The notes beneath the pieces were generated by a model. It saw nothing but the letters and a program-made list of their open reading frames with translations, searched no databases and was not told the DNA's origin. Both the position numbers and the translations under genes were made by a program. From an uncultured Pelagibacteraceae bacterium (GTDB taxonomy: Bacteria > Pseudomonadota > Alphaproteobacteria > Pelagibacterales > Pelagibacteraceae), in the NCBI GenBank assembly GCA_902592265.1, contig CACJDV010000005.1:1-61493 (forward strand): a stretch of DNA of 61,493 nucleotides, read 5' to 3'. Shown here piece by piece: positions 18,852-27,913 of this stretch (positions are counted from its first letter, which is position 1; each line of letters begins with the position of its first letter).

Positions 18852-19855
18852 TATGAGTTAGCCTGGATCGCTTTCTCATTATTCTGAACAATAGTCATAA
18901 TATGTTTTGCTTTTTGAAAATCGGAGTCTCTTGCCATCATGTTATCACTTAAATATCTTTTCCATTCTTTTGAACCAACTTGTCCATGATATAAACCTAC
19001 TGTATGTCTCATAATATGATTAATTTTTGTTCCTAATTTTACCTCTCTATCGGCATACTCTAAAAGTTTTTCTACAACTTGTTCTCTTGTAGGACTACTC
19101 TTTGTCTTGAATATTTCTTTTTCAATTTCAATTAAGGAATATGGATTTTGATATATTGATCTTCCTATCATTACACCATCACAATACTTTAAATGATTAT
19201 TTATTTCCTCAACTTTTGTGATTCCACCATTTATAATTATTTCTAAATTAGGATTTTCTTTTTTAATATCATAAACCATTTTATAGTTTAATTTTGGAAT
19301 GTTTAAATTTTGTTTGGGAGATAAACCTGTCAAGATAGCTTTCCTTGCATGCAATATAAATGTTTTTGAACCAGCATTTCTCATCTTATGAATAAAGTTA
19401 TTTAAATAATCAAATTCTTCTGTATCATCGAAACCAATTCTTGTCTTAGCTGTAACAGGAATTTTACATGCGTTTACCATTGAATTAATACATTCAGCAA
19501 CTAAATCAGGTTCTTTAATTAAACATGCACCAAATTTATTTTTTTGAACTTTTTTGCTAGGACAACCAAGATTAATATTAATTTCATCATAACCCATGTC
19601 CTCTGCAATTTTAGCTACTTCTGCTAACTCTTCTTTATTAGATCCACCAACTTGTAAAGCTAATGGTTTTTCTTCAGGACTATAGGATAAAATTTTTTTT
19701 CTATCACCATGAATTGCTGATTTTGTAGCGACCATTTCAGTATAGAGCATTACATTTTTACTCATCAGTCTTAAAAAGAAACGATCATGCCTATCAGTAC
19801 AATCCATCATTGGGGCAACTGATATTTTTCTGTTTATTTTTTTTTTAGAATCCAA
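18851..19855 (-). CDS. dusA: tRNA-dihydrouridine synthase A
   Basis: 334 residues of the flavin-dependent Dus family, which reduces uridines in the tRNA D-loop. It shows APMMDCTDRHDR at the start, the catalytic cysteine in NLGCPSKKVQKNKFGACL (near residue 105), and FILHARKA with the FMN phosphate region INGGITK. MMDCTDRH is the DusA subgroup signature. The start codon appears to be TTG at 19855; the next Met is inside the conserved core, so no ATG fits. It overlaps the dctM end by 11 bp, which places it in the TRAP operon. Confidence 0.92.
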   Translation of the reverse strand: MDSKKKINRKISVAPMMDCTDRHDRFFLRLMSKNVMLYTEMVATKSAIHGDRKKILSYSPEEKPLALQVGGSNKEELAEVAKIAEDMGYDEININLGCPSKKVQKNKFGACLIKEPDLVAECINSMVNACKIPVTAKTRIGFDDTEEFDYLNNFIHKMRNAGSKTFILHARKAILTGLSPKQNLNIPKLNYKMVYDIKKENPNLEIIINGGITKVEEINNHLKYCDGVMIGRSIYQNPYSLIEIEKEIFKTKSSPTREQVVEKLLEYADREVKLGTKINHIMRHTVGLYHGQVGSKEWKRYLSDNMMARDSDFQKAKHIMTIVQNNEKAIQANS

Positions 19856-21176
19856 GGTCTTTACCCATTATTTTATCAGGTAACCATGTAACAATCTCAG
19901 GAAAAATACATAAAATTACTATAGCTAAAGCCATAATTATCATAAACGGTATAGATCCTTTTAAAATTTCTGACAAACTAACGTCTGGGGTAATTCCTTT
20001 TATAATATAGAGATTTAATCCAACTGGTGGTGTAATTAAGCCAATCTCCATATTGATTGTAAAAACTATTGCAAACCAATATGGGTCAAAACCTAAAGTA
20101 GTGATAACTGGTAATAATATAGCTGAAGTCATTACAATAACTGCAACTGGCGGCAAAAAGAAACCAGCTATTAAAAGAAATATATTTATTAAGATGAACA
20201 CAACCCATTTGTTAGAGCTTAATTCGACCATACTCTGTGCCAATGACTGAGTTACGTACAGTTGTGATAGAGTAAATGCAAAAAGATATGAGGCAGCAAT
20301 AATGAACATTATCATTACACTTTCTTTCATTGAAACTTTAACAATGTTCCAGATCTTTTTCGGCTGATAAATTTTATAAACAACAGCAATTAATACAAAA
20401 ACTAAGAATGCCCCCACTCCAGATGCCTCGGATGGTGTTGCAACTCCTCCATAAAGTACATACAGAACTCCTGCTATGATCGCTAAGAAAGGAAGAATTC
20501 TTGGTAAAACTTCAAGTTTTTCTTTTAGAGTTGGTCTTACTCTATTTCTTAAAGCTTTTGCTGCATCTTTATCAATAAAATAACTATGAATTAAAGCCCA
20601 TATTGCAAACATACCTGCCAACATAAAACCTGGTACAAGACCACATAAAAATAATCTTCCAATTGATGTACCTGTTGCGATCCCGTAGACTATCAAAACA
20701 ATACTAGGAGGAATTAAAACTCCTAAGGTTCCACCTGCCGCAATGGTTCCTGTTGCGATTTGATCTGAATAACCTCTTTTTCTCATTTCAGGTATTCCCA
20801 TTGTTCCGATCGCAGCACAAGTTGCAGGACTAGATCCACTTAAAGCTGCAAAAATTGAACAAGCTCCAATATTTGAAATCACCAATCCACCTGGCACTCT
20901 CCAAAGCCATCTATCTAATCCTGTATACAAATCTTTTCCAGCAGGAGAATTAGCAACAGCCATTCCCATTAGAATAAACATTGGTATAGAAAGTAAAACA
21001 AAAGAGTTTAATCCTGCAAAAAATGTTTCAGCAAAGACGTCGAGCATTTGAAAACCTTCAAATGTAACTAAAAGAGCTATCGAAACAAAACTCAAACCAA
21101 ATGCAATTGGAATTCCAGAAAAAAGTACCAATAAAGTAAAAACTGCAACAATTAATGCTATAATCAGTGGATCCAT
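19845..21176 (-). CDS. dctM: TRAP transporter large permease DctM
   Basis: 443 residues with about 12 hydrophobic segments, the length and character of the DctM/SiaM subunit. Glycine/proline-rich re-entrant motifs are visible (AALSGSSPATCAAIGTMGIP and GGTLGVLIPPSIVLIVYG). It couples sodium flow to solute import with DctQ, receiving substrate from DctP. ATG 21176 lies directly after the dctQ stop. Substrate cannot be deduced. Confidence 0.93.
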   Translation of the reverse strand: MDPLIIALIVAVFTLLVLFSGIPIAFGLSFVSIALLVTFEGFQMLDVFAETFFAGLNSFVLLSIPMFILMGMAVANSPAGKDLYTGLDRWLWRVPGGLVISNIGACSIFAALSGSSPATCAAIGTMGIPEMRKRGYSDQIATGTIAAGGTLGVLIPPSIVLIVYGIATGTSIGRLFLCGLVPGFMLAGMFAIWALIHSYFIDKDAAKALRNRVRPTLKEKLEVLPRILPFLAIIAGVLYVLYGGVATPSEASGVGAFLVFVLIAVVYKIYQPKKIWNIVKVSMKESVMIMFIIAASYLFAFTLSQLYVTQSLAQSMVELSSNKWVVFILINIFLLIAGFFLPPVAVIVMTSAILLPVITTLGFDPYWFAIVFTINMEIGLITPPVGLNLYIIKGITPDVSLSEILKGSIPFMIIMALAIVILCIFPEIVTWLPDKIMGKDLGF

Positions 21177-21671
21177 TTATTGAAAATCCTCTTCGTCCGT
21201 TAATTTTATAATTTCTGCGATGTACTGTAATATCATCAATAAAGCTCCTAACATCATTGATGAATATGGTATCCAAAGTGGTGGATCCCAGACAGTTCCT
21301 GTTGAATAATTTTTGGTAAATGCTTCTTCGAACATTAAGAATCCAAAATAAAATAAAATTAGGAAAAATAACAAACTAATAGAAGATGTAAAAATTTTTA
21401 ATCTAACTATATTTTTTTTGGACAAAAAATCGTAAATCCATTCCATGCTCACATGAGCTTTTTCACTTAGAACGTATACACTCCCTATAAAAGTTGAAGC
21501 AACTAACAGCATAGTTACAAGTTCTGTTTGCCATGTAATTGCTCTTTGAAAAAAATATCTTTCAAAAACAAGTTCTACGATTACTAATATTGATAAGAGC
21601 AATGCTAACACAGCGAAAGCACCACATGCCTTAGCTATTAAATCACAAAATTGAAGATACTTTTTTTTCAT
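21177..21671 (-). CDS. dctQ: TRAP transporter small permease DctQ
   Basis: 164 residues with four hydrophobic helices, the standard DctQ architecture. The WQTELVTMLLVASTFIGSVY stretch with an adjacent HVSMEWIYDFLS is typical. It pairs with DctM in the inner membrane. Its ATG follows directly on the T-run of a strong hairpin that separates it from dctP, so expression is probably lower than that of the binding protein. Confidence 0.9.
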   Translation of the reverse strand: MKKKYLQFCDLIAKACGAFAVLALLLSILVIVELVFERYFFQRAITWQTELVTMLLVASTFIGSVYVLSEKAHVSMEWIYDFLSKKNIVRLKIFTSSISLLFFLILFYFGFLMFEEAFTKNYSTGTVWDPPLWIPYSSMMLGALLMILQYIAEIIKLTDEEDFQ

Positions 21672-21708
21672 AAAAAAAACCCCTATTTAAAAAGAATAAA
21701 TAGGGGTT
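21672..21708 (-). terminator. Intra-operon hairpin and T-run between dctP and dctQ
   Basis: Read on the minus strand, a perfect 12-bp stem (21697-21708 with 21678-21689) and a 7-base loop are followed by a run of T that ends exactly at the dctQ ATG (21671). It has the form of a factor-independent terminator, downstream of the binding-protein gene. Partial read-through would set a high DctP to DctQM ratio. Confidence 0.88.
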
Positions 21709-21722
21709 CTTTATATATTATT

Positions 21723-22733
21723 TTATTTAACTGCTAAAGCCATTTCCATCAGCTTATCACCACCTGGAACTTTATCAGCAAATGCTTTATGAGAAGATTT
21801 TTTCGCAATCTCTACCCATGCAGCATGGTCTTTTGCATCCATGTATACTAATTTTACACCTGCAGCTTTATAAGCATCTTCAAACTTTTTATCTAAGTTT
21901 TCTACTTGAGCTGTCATGTATTTCTCAGCAACTTTTCCTGCTTTCATTAAAGCTTTTTGTTGCTTAGAATTTAAAGCATCAAAAGACTTTTTCGACATCA
22001 AAATTGGCTCATACATAAACCATAGACCAAATTTTCCTGGAGGAGTAGCACATGAAACTTGTTCATAAATTTTGTAACTTACAAAACTTCCTGAACTTGT
22101 GTTAGCACCTGTTAATACACCAGTTTGTAAACCTGTGTAAATTTCAGATGAAGGCATACTTTGTATACCAGCTCCAGCTGCTTCTAACATTTGGTTAAAT
22201 GCTTTTCCTGCAGCTCTCATAACTTGACCTTTTGCATCGCTAGGGTTTTTAATACATTTTGTTTTTGAAGCAAAACCACCACCTAACCAAGCATCAGATA
22301 AAACTACAACACCAGCATCATTAATAATTTTTTTAATTTCAGTCATCATTGGACCTTTATTAAATCTTAATGCATGGTCATGATTTTTTACTGTTCCAGG
22401 CATTAAAGTTGCATCAAATTCTGGATGGAATTTAGAAGCATATGCTAATGGAAAAGCAGAAATATCTAATTGACCAGTTGTCATTGGTTTCCACTGTTCT
22501 TTTGGTTTGTATAATGATTTAGCTGGGTAAATTCTAATATCTACTCCAACATTTGCTTTTTTAACCTCGTCAGCAATGATTTGAACCATTTCATGACGTG
22601 GATCATAAGATCCATCAGCTCTTGGTGTACCAGGCCATTGGTGACTTGCTTTCAGCGTAACTGCATAAGCAGAACCAATAGTGGTAAAAACAAAAACTAA
22701 TGAAGTTAAACATAAAGATATCTTTTTAAACAT
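21723..22733 (-). CDS. dctP: TRAP transporter solute-binding protein DctP
   Basis: 336 residues with a signal peptide (residues 1-24, ending near GSAYA) and the DctP family fold. The MTTGQLDISAFPLAYASKFHPEF and IYTGLQTGVLTGANTSSGSF segments are characteristic of the extracytoplasmic receptor that delivers organic acids or similar solutes to DctQM. An AGAGGG ribosome binding site lies before the ATG. It is the first gene of the operon and is followed by a hairpin. The family covers many carboxylates, so no substrate is assigned. The gap to the divergent CoA-transferase (about 95 bp) holds the promoter region. Confidence 0.9.
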   Translation of the reverse strand: MFKKISLCLTSLVFVFTTIGSAYAVTLKASHQWPGTPRADGSYDPRHEMVQIIADEVKKANVGVDIRIYPAKSLYKPKEQWKPMTTGQLDISAFPLAYASKFHPEFDATLMPGTVKNHDHALRFNKGPMMTEIKKIINDAGVVVLSDAWLGGGFASKTKCIKNPSDAKGQVMRAAGKAFNQMLEAAGAGIQSMPSSEIYTGLQTGVLTGANTSSGSFVSYKIYEQVSCATPPGKFGLWFMYEPILMSKKSFDALNSKQQKALMKAGKVAEKYMTAQVENLDKKFEDAYKAAGVKLVYMDAKDHAAWVEIAKKSSHKAFADKVPGGDKLMEMALAVK

Positions 22734-22828
22734 TATTTTTTCCCTCTATTGTTATTTTTAATATTTGAATTAAAGTGAACTTATTAATAAGAGTCAAGTC
22801 GACAAAAACTCATGATATATGTAATTAT

Positions 22829-23971
22829 ATGGATGGACCTTTAAAAAACCTACTAGTTGTTGATCTAACAAGGGTATTAGTAGGTCCTTACTGCACAATG
22901 ATATTATCAGATCTTGGTGCGAGAGTAATTAAAGTTGAAGCCCCAGAAATAGGAGATGACTCAAGAAAATTTGGACCATTCATAAAAGATTACTCAGCTT
23001 ATTTTATGTCTTTAAATAGAGGTAAAGAGAGTATTGCACTAAATTTAAAGAACAGTGAGGACAAAAAAATTTTTGATAAAATTTTATCTAAAGCAGATAT
23101 TTTAGTTGAGAATTTTAAACCAGGTACTTTGGAAAAATGGGGTTATGGTTGGAAAGATGTAAATAAAAAATATCCTAAATTAATTTACGCATCTGCTTCT
23201 GGATTTGGGCAAACTGGTCCTCTAAAAGAATTGCCTGCTTACGATATGGTTGTACAAGGCATGGGCGGATTAATGAGTGTAACTGGTCAACCTAATTCCG
23301 AACCAACTAGAGTTGGAACATCAATTGGTGACATCACTGCTGGTTTATTTACAGCAATCGGAATTAATGCAGCACTTTATGATAGAAAAAAAACAGGTAA
23401 AGGTATGTACATAGATGTTTCAATGCTTGATTGTCAAATAGCAATTTTAGAAAATGCTATAGCTCGTTACTTGGCAAAAAATGAAATACCAAAACCAATG
23501 GGGTCGCGTCATCCATCAATTGCACCCTTCGAAGCTTTTAAAACAAAAGATAGTTACATCATTATAGCAGCTGGTAACGATAGATTATTTGAAAAACTTT
23601 GTGAACTTTTAGCAATGCCTGAAATAAGTAAAGATTCTAAGTTTTCTGACAATTCATCTAGAGCAAAGAATATGGATGAACTTAAAAGTATACTTGAAAA
23701 AAAATTAGTTTCTAGATCGACCAGTGAATGGGTTAAAGATATGGAAAAAGAAAAAATTCCATGTGGTCCAATATTCAATATTAAAGAAGCAGTAGAAAAT
23801 CCTCAAGTAGATGCAAGAAACATGATTGTTAAAGCTTTTCATAAAGAAATTGGAGATTTCAAATTAGCTGGTAATCCAATTAAAATGTCTACTTATAAAG
23901 ATGAAAAAACTAGGGGTGATATCCCTGATTTAGACGAACATAGAGAAAAAATTTTAAAAGAATTTACTTAA
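22829..23971 (+). CDS. CoA-transferase family III (CaiB/BaiF type)
   Basis: About 380 residues. The fold signatures [46 protein letters not shown] and the catalytic Asp in the [12 protein letters not shown] region mark the formyl-CoA transferase/CaiB family, which moves CoA between carboxylic acids. I start at ATG 22829 because the family begins close to this point; an in-frame GTG at 22775 adds 18 unrelated residues. Substrates are unknown. It is divergent from the TRAP operon. Its stop overlaps the rpoZ stop on the other strand by 4 bp. Confidence 0.88.
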   Translation: MDGPLKNLLVVDLTRVLVGPYCTMILSDLGARVIKVEAPEIGDDSRKFGPFIKDYSAYFMSLNRGKESIALNLKNSEDKKIFDKILSKADILVENFKPGTLEKWGYGWKDVNKKYPKLIYASASGFGQTGPLKELPAYDMVVQGMGGLMSVTGQPNSEPTRVGTSIGDITAGLFTAIGINAALYDRKKTGKGMYIDVSMLDCQIAILENAIARYLAKNEIPKPMGSRHPSIAPFEAFKTKDSYIIIAAGNDRLFEKLCELLAMPEISKDSKFSDNSSRAKNMDELKSILEKKLVSRSTSEWVKDMEKEKIPCGPIFNIKEAVENPQVDARNMIVKAFHKEIGDFKLAGNPIKMSTYKDEKTRGDIPDLDEHREKILKEFT

Positions 23972-24501
23972 TTATTTTCAGTTTCGTTTGAAGTGTCTTG
24001 CTCAGTAGCTTGATTTTCTGTCTCAGTTACTTCATCCAATGAAACATCACCTTGCTCATCACCTGTTTCATCTGTTGCTGCTGTATCAATATCTGGCTTA
24101 GCAGTTTGAGATAGTTCTGCTAAATCTTCATTAGATACTTGAATTTTTTCTGGAGTTTTTCTTGCTCTCTTAGATGGTAAAATAGGTGTACCACTTTTTG
24201 AAATTTCACCTTTATACAGACTTTCAAAATCATCACCTACATCTTCATCATCCTCAGCACCATCATCAACTTGCTCTACATGCTTTCTTAATTTGTAAAC
24301 TGCACTTTCGGTAAGTTCATTTACTTTAATATTTTCCTCTGCAATTTCTCTTAGAGCAATAACAGTATTTTTGTCGTTATCTCTATCTAAAGTTGGCTCT
24401 ATTCCTGTGTTAAGCTGAGTCGCTCTTTCTTTAGCAACTAAAACTAATTCATAAGGACTCTCTACTTTATCGATGCAATCTTCTACAGTTACTCTAGCCA
24501 T
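23968..24501 (-). CDS. rpoZ: RNA polymerase omega subunit with acidic C-terminal extension
   Basis: 177 residues. The first 70 ([39 protein letters not shown]) are a standard omega subunit that aids assembly of the RNA polymerase core. The remainder is a low-complexity, Asp/Glu/Thr-rich tail without predicted fold. Alphaproteobacterial RpoZ proteins often have an acidic tail, but this one makes up more than half of the protein. No spoT follows, unlike in E. coli. It is convergent with the CoA-transferase gene. Confidence 0.92.
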   Translation of the reverse strand: MARVTVEDCIDKVESPYELVLVAKERATQLNTGIEPTLDRDNDKNTVIALREIAEENIKVNELTESAVYKLRKHVEQVDDGAEDDEDVGDDFESLYKGEISKSGTPILPSKRARKTPEKIQVSNEDLAELSQTAKPDIDTAATDETGDEQGDVSLDEVTETENQATEQDTSNETENN

Positions 24502-24509
24502 GCGGTGTA

Positions 24510-24536
24510 TCTATACAGTGATCTTTAAAAAATCAA
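24510..24536 (-). promoter_or_regulatory. Possible promoter of rpoZ
   Basis: On the minus strand, TTGATT (24536-24531) and TATAGA (24515-24510) are separated by 15 bp, and the rpoZ ATG follows 8 bases later. Spacing is short and DNA this AT-rich gives frequent chance matches, so the call is weak. If right, the mRNA would be nearly leaderless. Confidence 0.25.
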
Positions 24537-24544
24537 GGAAAATT

Positions 24545-25750
24545 TTATAAATATTGTGGATTCAGCTTATTTCTAATAAAGAATAATAAGACGAAAGCTA
24601 AAGCAATATAAATAAATGAAACAAGAGCAACCTGTTCTATTGAAAATCCTTTATCAATTAAAAGACCAAAGAATGCAGTGCCAAAAGCCGTAGAAAAAAC
24701 CATTAATGCTGTAGTTAAAGCTTTTATGGAGCCAATGTATCTAACACCATAAATTTCTGCCCACGTTGAGGAACCCAGTACGTTTGCAAGTCCATTTGAT
24801 ATTCCAATTAAGCCTAAAAATAAGAAAGCTGAAAATGAAATATCAAAATACATTAAAACTATAGTCGAAACTAATAATGGAATATTCATAAAAATAAGCA
24901 GTTTTCTGCTAGTAAATTTATCAATCAAAAAACCTGCAACTAGCAAAGTTATTACTGATAAAACTGAGTAAACCATAAAAGATTGGGCAATTATATAAGC
25001 ACCCCAACCTTTAGATTCTGTAATAAAAGATTGGTAAACAAATACACCTGTAGCAATCCACGGCATCGCTAACATATTTAAACAAACGATATAAAATCGA
25101 TAGTCTTTAAGAACTTCAATTCTTTTCCATTGTTTTATTTTTACGTTAAATTCATCTTGGTTAATCTCTTCCCTAGACTCAAAATTTAAGTTTTTAACTA
25201 GAATAAAAGAAGTAATTGGTAGAAATATTAATACTAATATTGATATATATGTCCATAAATTTTGCCAAGAAGTAATGGTAAGCAAATATACAATCAAAAC
25301 AGGTAATATAAATTCAGCTGTAGAGAGACCAAACCAGCTTGTACTTAAAGCCTTTCCTCTAGATTTTGTAAAATATCTAGAGATTGTTGTTGTTGCTGTA
25401 TGAGACATCATACCTTGACCTGAAAATCTCATGAGAAAAATTGAAATAAATAAAAAAGTTATTGAAGAAATTTTTGAAAAGAAAAAACACGAAAAAGATA
25501 AAAGTATTGTTACAAAAAATGCAAATTTAAATATATTGATTTCGTCTATTTTTTTTCCAACCCAAATTAATAAAAAACTACTCAACAAAGTTGCGGATGC
25601 ATAAATTGTTCCAAATTGTCCCTGGGTGATAGATAATGCCTCTCTTATGCTAGAATTAAAAAGACCAAGAAAAAAACTCTGTCCAAAACTAGAAAAAAAT
25701 GTAAATATAAATCCAAATATAATTACTTTTAAACTTAAACTTTTAAACAT
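24545..25750 (-). CDS. MFS transporter
   Basis: 401 residues with about 12 hydrophobic helices in two halves, split by a charged loop near residues 190-210 (FESREEINQDEF). The start and the loop after TM2 (ATLLSSFLLIWVGKKIDEI) match the major facilitator superfamily. Substrate is not predictable; the N-terminus resembles the oxalate/monocarboxylate antiporter branch only loosely. It is divergent from the 3-hydroxyisobutyrate dehydrogenase-like gene with 11 bp between start codons, so promoters must overlap coding DNA. Confidence 0.82.
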   Translation of the reverse strand: MFKSLSLKVIIFGFIFTFFSSFGQSFFLGLFNSSIREALSITQGQFGTIYASATLLSSFLLIWVGKKIDEINIFKFAFFVTILLSFSCFFFSKISSITFLFISIFLMRFSGQGMMSHTATTTISRYFTKSRGKALSTSWFGLSTAEFILPVLIVYLLTITSWQNLWTYISILVLIFLPITSFILVKNLNFESREEINQDEFNVKIKQWKRIEVLKDYRFYIVCLNMLAMPWIATGVFVYQSFITESKGWGAYIIAQSFMVYSVLSVITLLVAGFLIDKFTSRKLLIFMNIPLLVSTIVLMYFDISFSAFLFLGLIGISNGLANVLGSSTWAEIYGVRYIGSIKALTTALMVFSTAFGTAFFGLLIDKGFSIEQVALVSFIYIALAFVLLFFIRNKLNPQYL

Positions 25751-25761
25751 ATTAATAAATT

Positions 25762-26631
25762 ATGAGCTGTAATGTTGCTTTCATAGGTCTTGGGGTCATG
25801 GGCTATCCAATGGCTGGTTATATATCAAAAGGTGGGCACAATGTAACTGTTTTTAATAGAACAAAATCAAAAGCTGAAAAATGGGTCAAAGAATACAAGG
25901 GTATAATAGCTGGCACTCCAGCTGAAGCTGCAAAGAATGCTGAATTTGTTTTTACATGTGTTGGTAATGATAATGATTTGTCTGAAGTTACAATTGGAAA
26001 AGAGGGAATTTATAATACAATTAAAAAAGGTGCAGTGCATATAGATAACACTACTGCATCAGCTGAAATTGCAAGAAGACTTTACAAAAACTCAAAAGCG
26101 CATGGTTGGGGTTTTTTAGATGCACCCGTATCAGGTGGACAGGCTGGAGCTGAGAATGGTGCACTGACAGTTATGATTGGAGGTGATCAAGCTGACTTTG
26201 ATAAAGCAAAAGACAAAATAGAATGTTACAGCAAAAAAATGAAATTACTTGGCGGTCCAGGAAATGGACAGCTAGCTAAAATGGTTAATCAAATTTGCAT
26301 TGCAGGTTTGGTACAGGGTTTATCCGAAGCTATTAATTTTGGAATAAAAGCTGGATTGAATATGGAAGATGTAATTGAAGTTATTTCAAAAGGTGCAGCT
26401 CAATCTTGGCAAATGGAAAATAGATATAAAACAATGATTGATGATAAATTTGATTTTGGTTTTGCAGTAGATTGGATGAGAAAAGATTTAAAGATCGCAA
26501 TGGAAGAAGCTAAAAATAATGGCTCATTATTACCTGTTACTGAGCTAGTTGATAAATATTACGGTGAAGTACAAGGAATGGGTGGTAATCGTTGGGATAC
26601 TTCTAGCTTAATAAAAAGATTTAGAAAATAA
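25762..26631 (+). CDS. 3-hydroxyisobutyrate dehydrogenase / 2-hydroxy-3-oxopropionate reductase family oxidoreductase
   Basis: 289 residues. It has an N-terminal Rossmann fold with GLGVMGYPMAGYI (residues 8-20), the substrate motif DAPVSGGQAGAENGALTVMIGG near residue 120, and the catalytic lysine in NGQLAKMVNQI near residue 174. These are the beta-hydroxyacid dehydrogenase signatures shared by MmsB, GarR and GlxR. The exact substrate is open. It is the first gene of a five-gene plus-strand run ending in the beta-carbonic-anhydrase-like gene. Confidence 0.87.
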   Translation: MSCNVAFIGLGVMGYPMAGYISKGGHNVTVFNRTKSKAEKWVKEYKGIIAGTPAEAAKNAEFVFTCVGNDNDLSEVTIGKEGIYNTIKKGAVHIDNTTASAEIARRLYKNSKAHGWGFLDAPVSGGQAGAENGALTVMIGGDQADFDKAKDKIECYSKKMKLLGGPGNGQLAKMVNQICIAGLVQGLSEAINFGIKAGLNMEDVIEVISKGAAQSWQMENRYKTMIDDKFDFGFAVDWMRKDLKIAMEEAKNNGSLLPVTELVDKYYGEVQGMGGNRWDTSSLIKRFRK

Positions 26632-26634
26632 AGT

Positions 26635-27234
26635 ATGCAGCCAGCATACTATGAAGATTTAGCAGAGATACAAAATAAGTATTGGTCTATGTTAAATGAC
26701 GCTGTGACCAACAGAGGTTCACCATTTAGAATTCCAGTTTTTATTTGTGCTCACCAAGATGAGATTGATGGTAGAATTGTTGTTTTAAGAAAATCAGATA
26801 GAGAAAATAATTTTTTACAATTTCACACTGATTTAAGATCTTCCAAAGTCGATATTATAAAAAAAAATAAAAATGCCTCATTAGTCTTTTATGACAAAGA
26901 GGAAAAAATACAGTTAAGAGTTAAAGTAGAATGCGAGGTTAATAATCAAAATTCCATAACAGAAGAATCTTGGAAAAAAACTCAACATATAAGTAGACGT
27001 TGTTATTTAACTGATAGTCCTCCTGGAACTTCATCAGATAATCCAACTTCTGGAATGATATCTGAATTAGAGGATTTTGATTACACTATGGAACAAAGTG
27101 AAGAAGGTTATAAAAATTTTACAGTTATAAAATGCAAAATTAAATCAATTGAGTGGCTTTATCTTGCAGCTAAAGGTCATCGAAGAGCAAAATTTAATTT
27201 GGAAACTAATGAAAATGAATGGTTAATTCCATAA
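26635..27234 (+). CDS. Pyridoxamine 5'-phosphate oxidase-family FMN-binding protein
   Basis: 199 residues of the split-barrel flavin fold. Segments such as IDGRIVVLRKSDRENNFLQFHTDLRSSKV and ASLVFYDKEEKIQLRVKVECEV correspond to the FMN phosphate region of PNPOx-related proteins, and a conserved LAAKGHRRAKF lies near the C-terminus. It is closer to the general pyridoxamine-oxidase-related group than to true PdxH, so a role in vitamin B6 synthesis is not asserted. It begins 3 bp after the preceding dehydrogenase. Confidence 0.78.
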   Translation: MQPAYYEDLAEIQNKYWSMLNDAVTNRGSPFRIPVFICAHQDEIDGRIVVLRKSDRENNFLQFHTDLRSSKVDIIKKNKNASLVFYDKEEKIQLRVKVECEVNNQNSITEESWKKTQHISRRCYLTDSPPGTSSDNPTSGMISELEDFDYTMEQSEEGYKNFTVIKCKIKSIEWLYLAAKGHRRAKFNLETNENEWLIP

Positions 27235-27239
27235 TTCAG

Positions 27240-27500
27240 ATGATAGATTTTATAATCAAATATATTGGTTTCTTTGCAGCTTTTTGCACTACATTTGCTT
27301 TTTTACCACAAGCTATAAAAGTTTATCAAACAAAAAGTACTAGGGATATTTCTCTTTATATGTTTTTAATTTTTACTGTTGGAGTTTTGTCTTGGCTTAT
27401 ATATGGATTAATTATAAACGATTTACCAGTAATTTTAGCTAATGCTGTTACATTAGTTTTAAGTTTTTTTATATTGATTTATAAAATTTTATATAAATGA
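27240..27500 (+). CDS. SemiSWEET (MtN3/saliva) small sugar transporter
   Basis: About 86 residues with three hydrophobic helices and the conserved PQ motif in FLPQAIKVYQTKSTRDIS (after TM1), followed by MFLIFTVGVLSWLIYG. This is the single triple-helix bundle of bacterial SemiSWEETs, which dimerise to pass sugars by facilitated diffusion. I use ATG 27240 (MIDFIIKYIG) because it begins just before TM1; ATG 27219 would overlap the previous gene. It overlaps the next gene by 4 bp (ATGA). Confidence 0.87.
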   Translation: MIDFIIKYIGFFAAFCTTFAFLPQAIKVYQTKSTRDISLYMFLIFTVGVLSWLIYGLIINDLPVILANAVTLVLSFFILIYKILYK

Positions 27501-27913
27501 AAATTATGACTAAAGGCCTTGAGAAATATGAAGCAATGGTTTTATCCTGTATGGATCCACGAATTCAGCCAAAAGTTTATAGATATCTTAGAGATAAAAA
27601 ACTCACAGGAAAATATAGTGCTTTTACAATAGCTGGAGCAGCAATTGGTGTGACTCACAAAAAATTTAAAAAGTGGCACTCTACATTTATAGATAATCTA
27701 TCAACATCAATCAAATTACATAAGATTAAAAAAGTCATTGTGATAAATCATAAAGACTGTGGTGCTGCGAAGATAGTTAATGGTAAAAAGAAATTTACTT
27801 CGAATATTGAAGATAGAATACATAAAGATTCCTTTAAAAAAATTAAAAAAATTTTAAGTAAAAAATATCCTTATTTAAAAGTAGATTTTAAGATTTTATC
27901 TTTAAAAGATTGA
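27497..27913 (+). CDS. Beta-carbonic-anhydrase-like protein
   Basis: 138 residues. It retains the four zinc-site positions of beta-class carbonic anhydrases: Cys and Asp in [10 protein letters not shown] (the C-x-D-x-R motif) and His/Cys in NHKDCGAAK (H-x-x-C). It is short compared with the usual 190-220 residues and lacks the C-terminal part. It may hydrate CO2 or belong to a carbonic-anhydrase-like branch of unknown activity. Its 3' end overlaps the convergent gamma-class gene by 12 bp. Confidence 0.72.
   Translation: MKIMTKGLEKYEAMVLSCMDPRIQPKVYRYLRDKKLTGKYSAFTIAGAAIGVTHKKFKKWHSTFIDNLSTSIKLHKIKKVIVINHKDCGAAKIVNGKKKFTSNIEDRIHKDSFKKIKKILSKKYPYLKVDFKILSLKD

Noticed and set aside
22775-22828. 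Upstream GTG extension of the CoA-transferase
   Set aside because: The 18 extra residues do not fit the family start; ATG at 22829 gives the expected N-terminus.
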